Positions 1-7,159 of a stretch of DNA of 12,411 nt are shown here, piece by piece. The stretch's first letter is position 1; each line of letters begins with the position of its first letter. The DNA is taken from the NCBI GenBank assembly GCA_021795255.1, contig JAJYPQ010000076.1, positions 1-12,411 of the forward strand. Reading direction: 5' to 3'. The notes beneath the pieces are model-generated. The model saw nothing but the letters and a program-made list of their open reading frames with translations, did no database searches and was not told where the DNA came from. The position numbers were made by a program, and so were the translations under genes. The DNA comes from Pseudomonadota bacterium (GTDB taxonomy: Bacteria > Pseudomonadota > Gammaproteobacteria > Acidiferrobacterales > Acidiferrobacteraceae).

Positions 1-138
1 CTCCGTTGGGTTAGTCCACCGCGAGCCCCGGACGTCGACCTGCACCCTCCATACATCATGGGACAGGCACCCGAACGCCGTGACGGCCCGCGTGCGATAG
101 GCCCCTCCTAAAAAGAGGGGGTGGGGAATCCCCACATG
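1..138 (-). ncRNA. Probable structured 5' leader of a divergent gene, likely rpsB (t44-type)
   Basis: Read on the minus strand, a transcript starting near 138 would open with a GTGGGG/CCCCAC hairpin (135-121, 3-base loop) and a CCCCTC/GAGGGG hairpin (120-102). A CCAT/ATGG stem (61-58 with 52-49) follows inside a CCTG/CAGG stem (67-64 with 42-39). The last bases before the left edge read AACGGAG, a plausible Shine-Dalgarno sequence whose start codon would lie just outside. In gammaproteobacteria the rpsB leader between map and rpsB is structured, S2-controlled and catalogued as t44. Position, polarity and structure fit that, but I did not match the family consensus base by base. Confidence 0.45.
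102..135. repeat. Two tandem perfect hairpins
   Basis: CCCCTC at 102-107 pairs with GAGGGG at 115-120 across a 7-base loop. Directly next to it, GTGGGG at 121-126 pairs with CCCCAC at 130-135 across a 3-base loop. Neither arm is followed by a T run on either strand (the only T/A run is in the first loop), so they do not look like an intrinsic terminator. They would form at the extreme 5' end of the minus-strand leader if the promoter at 145-174 is real. Confidence 0.6.
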
Positions 139-144
139 TCGGCA

Positions 145-174
145 ATGCTACCACGCCCACCGCTTTGGTCACAA
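145..174 (-). promoter_or_regulatory. Candidate sigma-70 promoter for the leftward (probably rpsB) transcript
   Basis: On the minus strand, TTGTGA (174-169) and TAGCAT (150-145) match the -35 and -10 consensus at four of six positions each and are separated by 18 bases. The predicted start near 138 lies just before the tandem hairpins. This is a by-eye match only. Confidence 0.4.
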
Positions 175-274
175 TGCAAGGCCTTGGCGTTTGAGAAGCC
201 ATAACCGGGCCTTAAGCCGTTGCGAGCCCACAAAAGCGAGCGCGCGCCTTAATCTCAGCGCCCGCGCGGACAGG

Positions 275-303
275 TTGAATCGTAGGGTCGATCGGCTGAC
301 AAT
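275..303 (+). promoter_or_regulatory. Candidate sigma-70 promoter for map-glnD
   Basis: TTGAAT (275-280) and GACAAT (298-303) each match the consensus at four of six positions and have a 17-base spacer. Transcription would start near 310, leaving a short leader with AAGGA at 327-331 before the map ATG. This is a by-eye match with no further support. Confidence 0.4.
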
Positions 304-335
304 GGACCCCATCACGAATACCCCCCAAGGACCCG

Positions 336-1103
336 ATGGCTATTACGATTAAAACAGAGGCTGAAATCCAAAAAATGCGCGTGGCCGGCCGGCTCGCCGC
401 CGATGTACTCGAGATGATCGGTCCTTATGTCGTTCCGGGCGTCACGACAGGCGAGCTAGACGAGCGCTGCCATGATTTTATCGTCCGGACCCAAAACGCG
501 ATACCAGCGCCACTTAATTACCGGGGCTTTCCGAGGTCCATATGCACCTCGGTAAACCATCAGGTCTGCCATGGCATTCCGGGGGATCGTAAACTCAAAA
601 AGGCCGATATCGTCAATATCGATGTCACGGTGATCAAGGATGGTTACCACGGTGATACGAGCCAAATGTTCTTCGTGGATGAGCCGTCGGTGGCGGCGCG
701 GCGGCTGACGGAGATAACCTATGAGTGCTTGGTGCGCGGGATCCGGCTTGTACGACCGGGAATTCAATTAGGCGACATTGGTCACGCCATTCAGACCTAC
801 GCCGAGCATCAACATTACTCAGTGGTGCGGGAATATTGCGGTCATGGAATCGGGAGGGGGTTTCATGAAGATCCGCAAGTCCTCCATTACGGGCGGCCGG
901 GAACAGGTGTGGTACTCGAGCCCGGCATGACCTTTACCATCGAGCCTATGATCAATCAGCGTGGAGCCGGCGTGAAACTTTTGCCCGACAACTGGACGGT
1001 GGTAACGCGGGACCATGGCTTGTCTGCGCAGTGGGAACATACGATTTTGGTGACACCCACGGGCTACGAGGTCCTCACTCTGCGATCCAACGAACGAATA
1101 TAA
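336..1103 (+). CDS. map: Methionine aminopeptidase, type I
   Basis: Removes the initiator methionine from new proteins in the cytosol, using a two-metal active site. The 255-residue protein spans the whole catalytic fold and is close to the usual length of about 264. All metal and catalytic residues are visible: His79 (in CHGIP), Asp96 (VNIDV), Asp107 (HGDTS), His170 (CGHGIG), Glu203 (TIEPM) and Glu234 (QWEHT). It has no N-terminal zinc-finger extension, so it is the simple bacterial class. The ATG is preceded by AAGGA four bases upstream, a slightly tight spacing. It is the first gene of a map-glnD pair, the arrangement seen in many gammaproteobacteria. Confidence 0.97.
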   Translation: MAITIKTEAEIQKMRVAGRLAADVLEMIGPYVVPGVTTGELDERCHDFIVRTQNAIPAPLNYRGFPRSICTSVNHQVCHGIPGDRKLKKADIVNIDVTVIKDGYHGDTSQMFFVDEPSVAARRLTEITYECLVRGIRLVRPGIQLGDIGHAIQTYAEHQHYSVVREYCGHGIGRGFHEDPQVLHYGRPGTGVVLEPGMTFTIEPMINQRGAGVKLLPDNWTVVTRDHGLSAQWEHTILVTPTGYEVLTLRSNERI

Positions 1104-1118
1104 GGGAGTAACTCGGTG
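1104..1118 (+). promoter_or_regulatory. Ribosome binding site and GTG start of glnD
   Basis: GGGAG at 1104-1108 directly follows the map stop codon and sits seven bases before GTG at 1116. This favours the GTG over the in-frame ATG at 1131, which would leave the site 22 bases away. Confidence 0.6.
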
Positions 1119-3746
1119 CCTGAAACAGCGATGGCCAAGCTTATCGAAGGGTCCGTCGACCGCTTTCGGACGAAGCTGCGGGCCGGCGACGAGCAACTTC
1201 GAGTCATCCATCTAGCCGAGTCGCAGCGCCGTCGACGCGGTCTTGGTGTCCAGGCGCTTGAGCTGCGCACGGCCCTCATTGATGACCTCTTGGTATGCGC
1301 CTATCGCGAACATGCGCATTTGCTTCCCGTGGGCATGACCGTAGCCTTAGTCGCGGTCGGTGGCTACGGCCGCGGCGAGCTCCATCCCGCGTCCGATATT
1401 GACCTGCTCCTGCTTCTGGATCGCTCCCGCTATCGTTTGGCGCAGCCATTTGCCGAGGGATTCGTCCGTTTCCTGTGGGATATCGGACTCACAGTCGGAC
1501 ACAGCGTGCGTTCGGTACGGGATTGCCTGGGGCTTGCGCGCACCGACGTGACCGTCATGACCAACCTCATGGAGGCGCGGCTCTTGACGGGCGACGAGGG
1601 CCTTTTGGCCGAGCTTGTGCACCGGCTTGGCTCTCCCAAGCTCTGGCCGAGCGCACGCTACTATGAGGCCAAGCTTGCCGAACAACGCGCCCGCTACGCC
1701 CATTACGACAACACCGGCTACAATCTTGAGCCGAACGTGAAGGAAGGGCCTGGCGGCCTGCGTGACATCCATATGATGGGCTGGGTGAGCCGCCGCCATT
1801 TAGGGTCGGCCGAGCTCCATGATCTTGTCAAAGTCGGCTTCTTAAGCGAACGTGAATATCGCTCTCTCATCGATGGTCGCAATTTCCTCTGGCAGGTGCG
1901 CACCGGCCTGCATCTGCTCGCGCGCCGACGCGAAGATCGCCTTCTTTTTGATCATCAACGCGCTCTCGCGACTCAGATGGGCTACGTAGACCGCCCCGGA
2001 CGGCTCGCGGTCGAGCAATTCATGAAGCGCTATTACCGAACCGTAAAGCAAGTCCAGCTCTTGAATGAAATCCTATTACAACACTTCGCTGAAGCCCTCC
2101 TAAGCACCAAGCGCCCGTCCGTAACGTCATTGAACCCCCATTTCCGCGCCCGCGACGGATTTCTCGAAGCGGTTGATAGCCACGTGTTCGTCCGTGATCC
2201 CAAGGCACTCCTGACGATATTCAGCGTGCTCCAGAAACATCCGCGGCTCAAAGGAGTGCGCGCCTCCACAATCCGGCTCTTGCGTGCCCACCTCTACCTA
2301 ATCGACGGATCGTTCCGGAATGATCCGGACGTCAAGGCCCAATTCCTAGCGATCTTACGCTCTCATTCCGGGGTAACCCACGCCTTGCGGCGCATGAACG
2401 CCTATGGCTTATTGGGAGCCTATATCCCCGCCTTTGGTAAGATCGTGGGGCAGATGCAGCATGACCTCTTCCATGTCTACACCGTAGACGAACACAGCCT
2501 TTTTGTTTTGCGGAACATTCGCCGCCCGATGCAAGCGGAATTCGATGCGGAGCTGCCACATATCAGCGAGCTCAGTCGGCGTTTAATCAAACCCGAACGT
2601 CTGTACTTAGCGGCCCTCTTTCACGATATCGCCAAAGGGCGCGGGGGCGACCATTCGAAATTGGGCGAGATCGAGGCACGCACGTTCTGCGAGCGCCACG
2701 GTCTCAGCGACTATGACTCGCAGTTTGTGGCATGGCTCGTCCGCCATCACTTAGTCATGTCCTCGACCGCCCAGCACACCGACATTTCTGATCCGGAAGT
2801 GGTAAAGGGATTTGCCCAGTTCGTGGGCGACCGCGAGCACCTCGATAACCTTTATCTCCTTACTGTGGCCGACATCCGCGGAACCAATCCGACGGTGTGG
2901 AATGCCTGGAAGGGCCGCCTTTTGATGCAGCTTTATAGCAACACAACACGTGTACTGCGACGCGGGTTCGGCCAAGCCATCGATCTCGATGCCCATATCG
3001 CCGATCTCAAAAGCGATGCCCTGACCCACGCCGGTCATTGCGCTGTGCCTGAGGCCCTCGAACAACACTGGCAGCGCATGGACCCCGACTATTTCCTGCG
3101 TTACGACGCCGAATCGCTTGCCTGGCACGCTTGCGCCATAGCCCGCACCCGGTTAACGGAATTGCCACTTGTTGAGGCGCGCGTGAGGGCCGACAAGACG
3201 GCCGGGGAATTCTTGATATTTAGTCCTTACAACGATGAACTCTTCGCAGTCCTGACTGGCAGCTTCGACCGGCTCAATCTCTCTATCGTTGATGCCCGCA
3301 TTCATCGGGCCGGTGATTACGCCCTCGACTGCTTTGTCGCGCTGACCGCAGATGGGACCGCCCCGAGCCAAGATGAACTGAATGGCTTACAAAAACTCAT
3401 ACACAGCGACCTCGCGAATGGCTCTCGCGACACCCTGGCACCGCCTCTACCGCGCGCCCTCAAGCACTTCCCAATCCAAACAGAGGTCAACTTTTCTTCG
3501 ACCGCCAACGGCCAGCTCACGGTAATGGAAGTAATTGCCCAAGATCGTCCCGGTTTGCTCCATCAAATCGCGTTGGCACTCAAGGCCTGCCACATCCGTA
3601 TCGTTACGGCCAAGGTGGCGACCTTCGGCGAACGGGCCGAGGATATATTCTTTCTGACCGACGAATTTGGAAAGCCGTTCAACGTCGAGTCTTCGTTACA
3701 CCTGACTGAGCTTAGCCAGGCCATCCAGAGACGAGTCGACGGATAA
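1116..3746 (+). CDS. glnD: Bifunctional PII uridylyltransferase/uridylyl-removing enzyme
   Basis: Nitrogen sensor: it adds UMP to PII proteins (GlnB/GlnK) when glutamine is low and removes it when glutamine is high, thereby steering glutamine synthetase and the NtrB/NtrC system. The 876 residues compare well with about 890 in E. coli, and every domain is present. The nucleotidyltransferase has GGYGRGE (82-88) and the metal-binding DID at 94-96. The family motif GPGGLRDIH follows near residue 210. The HD domain that removes UMP has HDIAKG at 503-508. Two ACT domains, which bind glutamine, lie at about 695-760 and 800-876. The start is GTG, 12 bases after map, so the two are probably co-transcribed. 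No PII gene lies in this window. Confidence 0.96.
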   Translation: MPETAMAKLIEGSVDRFRTKLRAGDEQLRVIHLAESQRRRRGLGVQALELRTALIDDLLVCAYREHAHLLPVGMTVALVAVGGYGRGELHPASDIDLLLLLDRSRYRLAQPFAEGFVRFLWDIGLTVGHSVRSVRDCLGLARTDVTVMTNLMEARLLTGDEGLLAELVHRLGSPKLWPSARYYEAKLAEQRARYAHYDNTGYNLEPNVKEGPGGLRDIHMMGWVSRRHLGSAELHDLVKVGFLSEREYRSLIDGRNFLWQVRTGLHLLARRREDRLLFDHQRALATQMGYVDRPGRLAVEQFMKRYYRTVKQVQLLNEILLQHFAEALLSTKRPSVTSLNPHFRARDGFLEAVDSHVFVRDPKALLTIFSVLQKHPRLKGVRASTIRLLRAHLYLIDGSFRNDPDVKAQFLAILRSHSGVTHALRRMNAYGLLGAYIPAFGKIVGQMQHDLFHVYTVDEHSLFVLRNIRRPMQAEFDAELPHISELSRRLIKPERLYLAALFHDIAKGRGGDHSKLGEIEARTFCERHGLSDYDSQFVAWLVRHHLVMSSTAQHTDISDPEVVKGFAQFVGDREHLDNLYLLTVADIRGTNPTVWNAWKGRLLMQLYSNTTRVLRRGFGQAIDLDAHIADLKSDALTHAGHCAVPEALEQHWQRMDPDYFLRYDAESLAWHACAIARTRLTELPLVEARVRADKTAGEFLIFSPYNDELFAVLTGSFDRLNLSIVDARIHRAGDYALDCFVALTADGTAPSQDELNGLQKLIHSDLANGSRDTLAPPLPRALKHFPIQTEVNFSSTANGQLTVMEVIAQDRPGLLHQIALALKACHIRIVTAKVATFGERAEDIFFLTDEFGKPFNVESSLHLTELSQAIQRRVDG

Positions 3747-3870
3747 GGCCAGCCCCTCATACCTTGCCACCCGGTCACGTTCGGCCCTATAGGCGGCGTT
3801 CCCGCGAGTCTCGTGTGCGCTCTCAGGCCATAACCATCGCCTTGTTCGCCGTTCTTCGGCCACGCGCGAG
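3747..3870. other. Convergent intergenic gap between glnD and the permease
   Basis: These 124 bases separate two converging genes, where a bidirectional terminator would be expected. I find only weak short inverted repeats and no hairpin followed by a T run on either strand. Termination may be factor-dependent, but that is inference. Confidence 0.5.
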
Positions 3871-5328
3871 TTAGGGGTGCTCCCGCCCGACCATCGCGAG
3901 CCGACTGTGGCTACGTCCATAAAAGACATACACCACCATGCCGATCGCAAACCACACAATGAAGCGCAGCCACGTAATTAAGGGAAGGCTTACCATAAGA
4001 TAAAGACAGAACGCTATCCCGAGCAAAGGAGTAACAGGACTACCCGGGGCGCGAAAGGGCCGCACCATGTCCGGTTTCGTGTAACGCATGACCAATACGC
4101 CCGCGCACACGATCGTGAAGGCGGCCAGGGTCCCAATATTGACGAGCTCCGCCACATAGGCAATCGGCGTAAGCCCCGCTATGAGCGCCATGACAAGGCC
4201 ACAAAGCAAAATAACGCGCACTGGTGTCTTGGTGCGGGTATTGACGGCGGCGAAGGTGCTCGGCAACAAGCCGTCCCGGGACATCGCGAGGAAAATCCGC
4301 GTTAAACCGTAGAACAGCACTAGCATGACACTTGTGAGTCCGACGATAGCCCCGATCCCGATCATGAGAGCGATGATCGGGTGGCCTAGAGTTAGCATGG
4401 ATCGCGCAACAGGCGATGCGGTATCTAGGGTGAAATAGGGAACGATGAGCGTCAGAAGACCTGACACGACGATATAGATGACGGTGCACACCACCAAGGA
4501 CACGATGATGCCGATGGGCAAGGAGTGTTGAGGGTTCCGAGTCTCCTCAGCAGCGGTCGAGACGGCGTCGAAGCCAATGTAAGCAAAAAATATAAGAGCC
4601 GCTCCCCGCATGACCCCGGGCCACCCAAAAGGCATAAAAGGATGCCAGTTGCCCGGCGTGACATGAAAGCACGCAACGGCAATAAAGAGGGCTATCACTG
4701 CAAGCTTCACAAACACCATAAGCCCATTAAAGGCCGCACTTTGTCGGACACCCAGAGACAAAACGATGCTCAAAAGAAGGATCACAGCGGCCGCTGGAAG
4801 ATTAATGAAACCGCCGGTACTCGCCTTCGCTGCTATCAGCGCGGGGATAGGCTTGTCAATAAGGGTCAGAAACCACGCTGCGATGGCGTAAATATTCACT
4901 CGCGTCAGCGCCAAGGGTAGGTGTACGCCGACCGAGCTCAAGGCATCGCGTACGTAACCAGACCAACCGATAGCCACCGCTGCCGTAGCCACCCCGTACT
5001 CCAAGATGAGATCCCACCCGACAATCCAGGCTATGATTTCACCAAGCCCCGCATACGCGTAACCGTAGGCACTACCACACCCCCCGACTGCGGCGGAAAG
5101 CTCAGCGTATGAAAGAGCTGTGAACGCGCAAGCCAAACCAGAGATAATGAACGACAGTACGATGGCAGGTCCCGCATCGAGAGCGGCGGCAACGCCCGTC
5201 AGGACAAAGATGCCGGCACCTATAATGCCGCCGATCCCCAAAAATATAAGGTCTGCAGTCGTCAGGCAACGACGCAAGCCGGTATCCTCACGTTCAACAC
5301 CAACTGCCTTTGTTCGAAACACACTCAT
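3871..5328 (-). CDS. APC-superfamily amino acid permease, CAT/YfnA-like
   Basis: Inner-membrane amino acid transporter of about 485 residues. The N-terminal motif GIGGIIGAGIFVLTG (31-45) and the later segment FAYIGFDAVSTAAEETRNP (248-266) are typical of the cationic-amino-acid/YfnA branch of the APC superfamily. Hydrophobic helices fill nearly the whole chain, consistent with 12 or more membrane spans. The substrate (basic, branched or other amino acids) cannot be read from the sequence. I prefer ATG at 5328 because GAGAG lies five bases upstream; GTG at 5334 is possible. It lies 68 bases after amiB, so it may have its own promoter or be read through. It is convergent with glnD. In many gammaproteobacteria mutL follows amiB instead. 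Confidence 0.9.
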   Translation of the reverse strand: MSVFRTKAVGVEREDTGLRRCLTTADLIFLGIGGIIGAGIFVLTGVAAALDAGPAIVLSFIISGLACAFTALSYAELSAAVGGCGSAYGYAYAGLGEIIAWIVGWDLILEYGVATAAVAIGWSGYVRDALSSVGVHLPLALTRVNIYAIAAWFLTLIDKPIPALIAAKASTGGFINLPAAAVILLLSIVLSLGVRQSAAFNGLMVFVKLAVIALFIAVACFHVTPGNWHPFMPFGWPGVMRGAALIFFAYIGFDAVSTAAEETRNPQHSLPIGIIVSLVVCTVIYIVVSGLLTLIVPYFTLDTASPVARSMLTLGHPIIALMIGIGAIVGLTSVMLVLFYGLTRIFLAMSRDGLLPSTFAAVNTRTKTPVRVILLCGLVMALIAGLTPIAYVAELVNIGTLAAFTIVCAGVLVMRYTKPDMVRPFRAPGSPVTPLLGIAFCLYLMVSLPLITWLRFIVWFAIGMVVYVFYGRSHSRLAMVGREHP

Positions 5329-5396
5329 AAGCACTCTCGCTCCCGCTGCTCTCTTCTCGTCGTGTGTAGGGTGGTGCTTATTGATAAGGTCGACCC

Positions 5397-6713
5397 TCAG
5401 CTTTGTCCCGACGGGATACGCAAGGAGGTCCCGGCTTGTAGCACGCCGTGCAGGGCGTTAGCGGCACGCAAAGCCGCTAACGGCACATGAAACTGCGCCG
5501 CGATACCGGATAGGGTCTCACCAGCCCTTACCACATAAAGCTGAGGGCCGGGGGCCAAGCCGAGTCGGGCCCGGAGTTGGGGCGCATCGCGCATGATGCC
5601 AGCCCATATAGCCGATGCGATGTCCTCGTCATAGGCCGGGTTATTCAATCGCAGCGCCTCATGGGGATTGGAGATAAATGCCGTCTCAATGAGTACCGAG
5701 GGGATAGTCGCCGACTCCAAAACAAGAAAATTCGCCTTCTCTACATGGTCGACATGGACAGGCCCGATTTTATGGAGCTGCCGCAGGATATCATGAGCCA
5801 GATTATAACTCGCGCGGCGCGTGCCGTTTTGGGTCATGTTCAGTAAGATGTTATGGAGAAATCCGCCCCCGGCACCGAAATGAAGATCCCCAGTCTGGTC
5901 GGCGGCGTTTTCGCTGCGGGCTAACCAGCGGGCCTCGCGACTCACGCCATGTTGCGACAGAATAAAGATCTCCGCCCCGCGCACATCCATCCCTTCGGGC
6001 TCGGGTAAGGCATTTGCGTGGATGGATATGAAGGCCGCAGCGTGATGCGCCGCGGCCAGCGCTACCCGTTCACGCAGCGGGACGTAATAGTTGCCGGTGC
6101 GGGTCATAAAGGCCTTGAAGCCCGGCGTTGCGTCGATGCGGGCGGCTAAGTCTTGTCCGATGCGCAAAACGACGTTTTTTTCGCAGATATCGTCTATACC
6201 ACAGGCCCCCGAGTCGATGCCGCCATGTCCGGGATCGACTGCAATGACAATATCGGGGGGGGCGCGCGGGGCGCTGATCGGAACAAGGGAAACGGGTTTA
6301 GGATGGGGCCCGGAGGGAATCTGGGGAAGCGGGATGTTGGGCTCGGCAAGCGAAAGGATCAAGCCTCCCGGAAGGGCATTGACCTGGTAGGATTCGGCCT
6401 GGCATAGATCAAAAACCAGTCGGACCATACCATCGCGATGAGTGAAGCCGCGGATATCTTTCAGGCATCCAACATTCTCCTTCCACACCGCGCTACCACC
6501 GTCTAGCACGACTCCGTGGAGATCGACCACTACCCGAGCGGGATCTGAGAGTGCAAACGATCGCCATGGAATATGACGGTTCACCGACAGGCGAATCATC
6601 AGCGCGTCATGGCCTGCTTGGACTGTGGGCTGACCGACACGAAGTACCGCCTGGGCGGTAGCGGCAAACACCCACAGGGCCACCGCGCACGTCATCAAGA
6701 TTCGTTGTTTCAC
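5397..6713 (-). CDS. amiB: N-acetylmuramoyl-L-alanine amidase with AMIN and LysM domains (AmiB-like)
   Basis: Periplasmic zinc amidase that cuts the stem peptide from peptidoglycan and splits daughter cells at the septum. The 438 residues contain a signal peptide (1-22, cleavage likely after AQA), an AMIN domain (about 23-122) for septal targeting, a proline-rich linker, the Amidase_3 domain (about 155-375) and one C-terminal LysM (about 391-435). Zinc ligands are His163 (DPGHGG), Glu178 (CEKN) and His232 (SIHANA); Glu343 (IETAF) is the catalytic acid. The insert around 262-300 resembles the autoinhibitory helix relieved by EnvC/NlpD-type activators. AMIN plus LysM matches AmiB better than AmiC. 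The GTG start overlaps the tsaE stop by four bases (GTGA). A C8 tract lies in the linker and an A7 tract at the Glu178 codon. Confidence 0.94.
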   Translation of the reverse strand: MKQRILMTCAVALWVFAATAQAVLRVGQPTVQAGHDALMIRLSVNRHIPWRSFALSDPARVVVDLHGVVLDGGSAVWKENVGCLKDIRGFTHRDGMVRLVFDLCQAESYQVNALPGGLILSLAEPNIPLPQIPSGPHPKPVSLVPISAPRAPPDIVIAVDPGHGGIDSGACGIDDICEKNVVLRIGQDLAARIDATPGFKAFMTRTGNYYVPLRERVALAAAHHAAAFISIHANALPEPEGMDVRGAEIFILSQHGVSREARWLARSENAADQTGDLHFGAGGGFLHNILLNMTQNGTRRASYNLAHDILRQLHKIGPVHVDHVEKANFLVLESATIPSVLIETAFISNPHEALRLNNPAYDEDIASAIWAGIMRDAPQLRARLGLAPGPQLYVVRAGETLSGIAAQFHVPLAALRAANALHGVLQAGTSLRIPSGQS

Positions 6714-7159
6714 GACTTTAGAGCTTCTAATACCCCCACTCCCCGCGGCGAGAGCGCTCGCAGCTGGGCCTGCCTAACATCATCGGTGACCGAGAGCCAA
6801 ACGTCAACATCCGCTCGTAAGAGTGTACCGCTTCGCTCGGGCCACTCAACGAGTACCAGCGTTCGACCATCAAGGTAATCCCACCAACCTAAGGCCTCCA
6901 GTTCCTCGGGCGCCGTCAAACGATAGAGGTCCGCGTGAACAACCCGGAGAGAACCGAGATCGTATTCCTCAACCAGCGTGTAGGTAGGGCTTTTGACAAG
7001 CCCCGTGTGACCCAGCCCGCGCAAAATAGCTCCCGCAAGCGCCGTCTTGCCGCTCCCCAGATCTCCCCGAAGAAATACCTGGTCCTCGGGACGCAAGGCC
7101 TTCGCCAGCGTCGCGCCCAAACGTAGGGTGGCGGCCCAATCAGTCAGGCGGACGAGCAT
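6710..7159 (-). CDS. tsaE: tRNA t6A37 biosynthesis ATPase TsaE
   Basis: Cytosolic P-loop ATPase that works with TsaB, TsaC and TsaD to make N6-threonylcarbamoyladenosine at position 37 of ANN-decoding tRNAs. From the ATG at 7159 the protein has 149 residues, close to the 153 of E. coli. It shows Walker A GDLGSGKT (32-39), the family signature KSPTYTLVEEY (56-66), HADLYRL (76-82) and VEWPER (104-109). A TTG at 7186 would add nine residues but has no ribosome site and no family support. The start lies 16 bases inside the end of nnr and the stop overlaps amiB, so translation is probably coupled along the block. The nnr-tsaE-amiB order is common in gammaproteobacteria. Confidence 0.95.
   Translation of the reverse strand: MLVRLTDWAATLRLGATLAKALRPEDQVFLRGDLGSGKTALAGAILRGLGHTGLVKSPTYTLVEEYDLGSLRVVHADLYRLTAPEELEALGWWDYLDGRTLVLVEWPERSGTLLRADVDVWLSVTDDVRQAQLRALSPRGVGVLEALKS

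Larger units (their letters stand above)
1..335. other. Gene-free divergent regulatory region upstream of map
   Basis: No convincing coding frame lies here. It is the upstream region of map on the plus strand and probably of a gene leaving the window leftwards on the minus strand. In E. coli and many relatives the gene divergent from map is rpsB (ribosomal protein S2). The stretch contains two tandem hairpins at 102-135, a candidate minus-strand promoter at 145-174 and a candidate plus-strand promoter at 275-303. I see nothing specific in 175-274. The rpsB assignment is inference from family gene order because the gene itself is outside the window. Confidence 0.6.

Noticed and set aside
102..135. 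Tandem hairpins as an intrinsic terminator
   Set aside because: Neither hairpin is followed by a T run on either strand; the only T/A run is in the first loop. They fit a leader structure better.
456..767. A 103-codon minus-strand frame inside map
   Set aside because: It is antisense to a gene with all catalytic residues intact and shows no domain of its own.
4525..5461. Three plus-strand open frames of 63-131 codons opposite the permease and the end of amiB
   Set aside because: They lie antisense to well-conserved genes, have no recognisable domains or ribosome sites, and read like shadows of the opposite strand.
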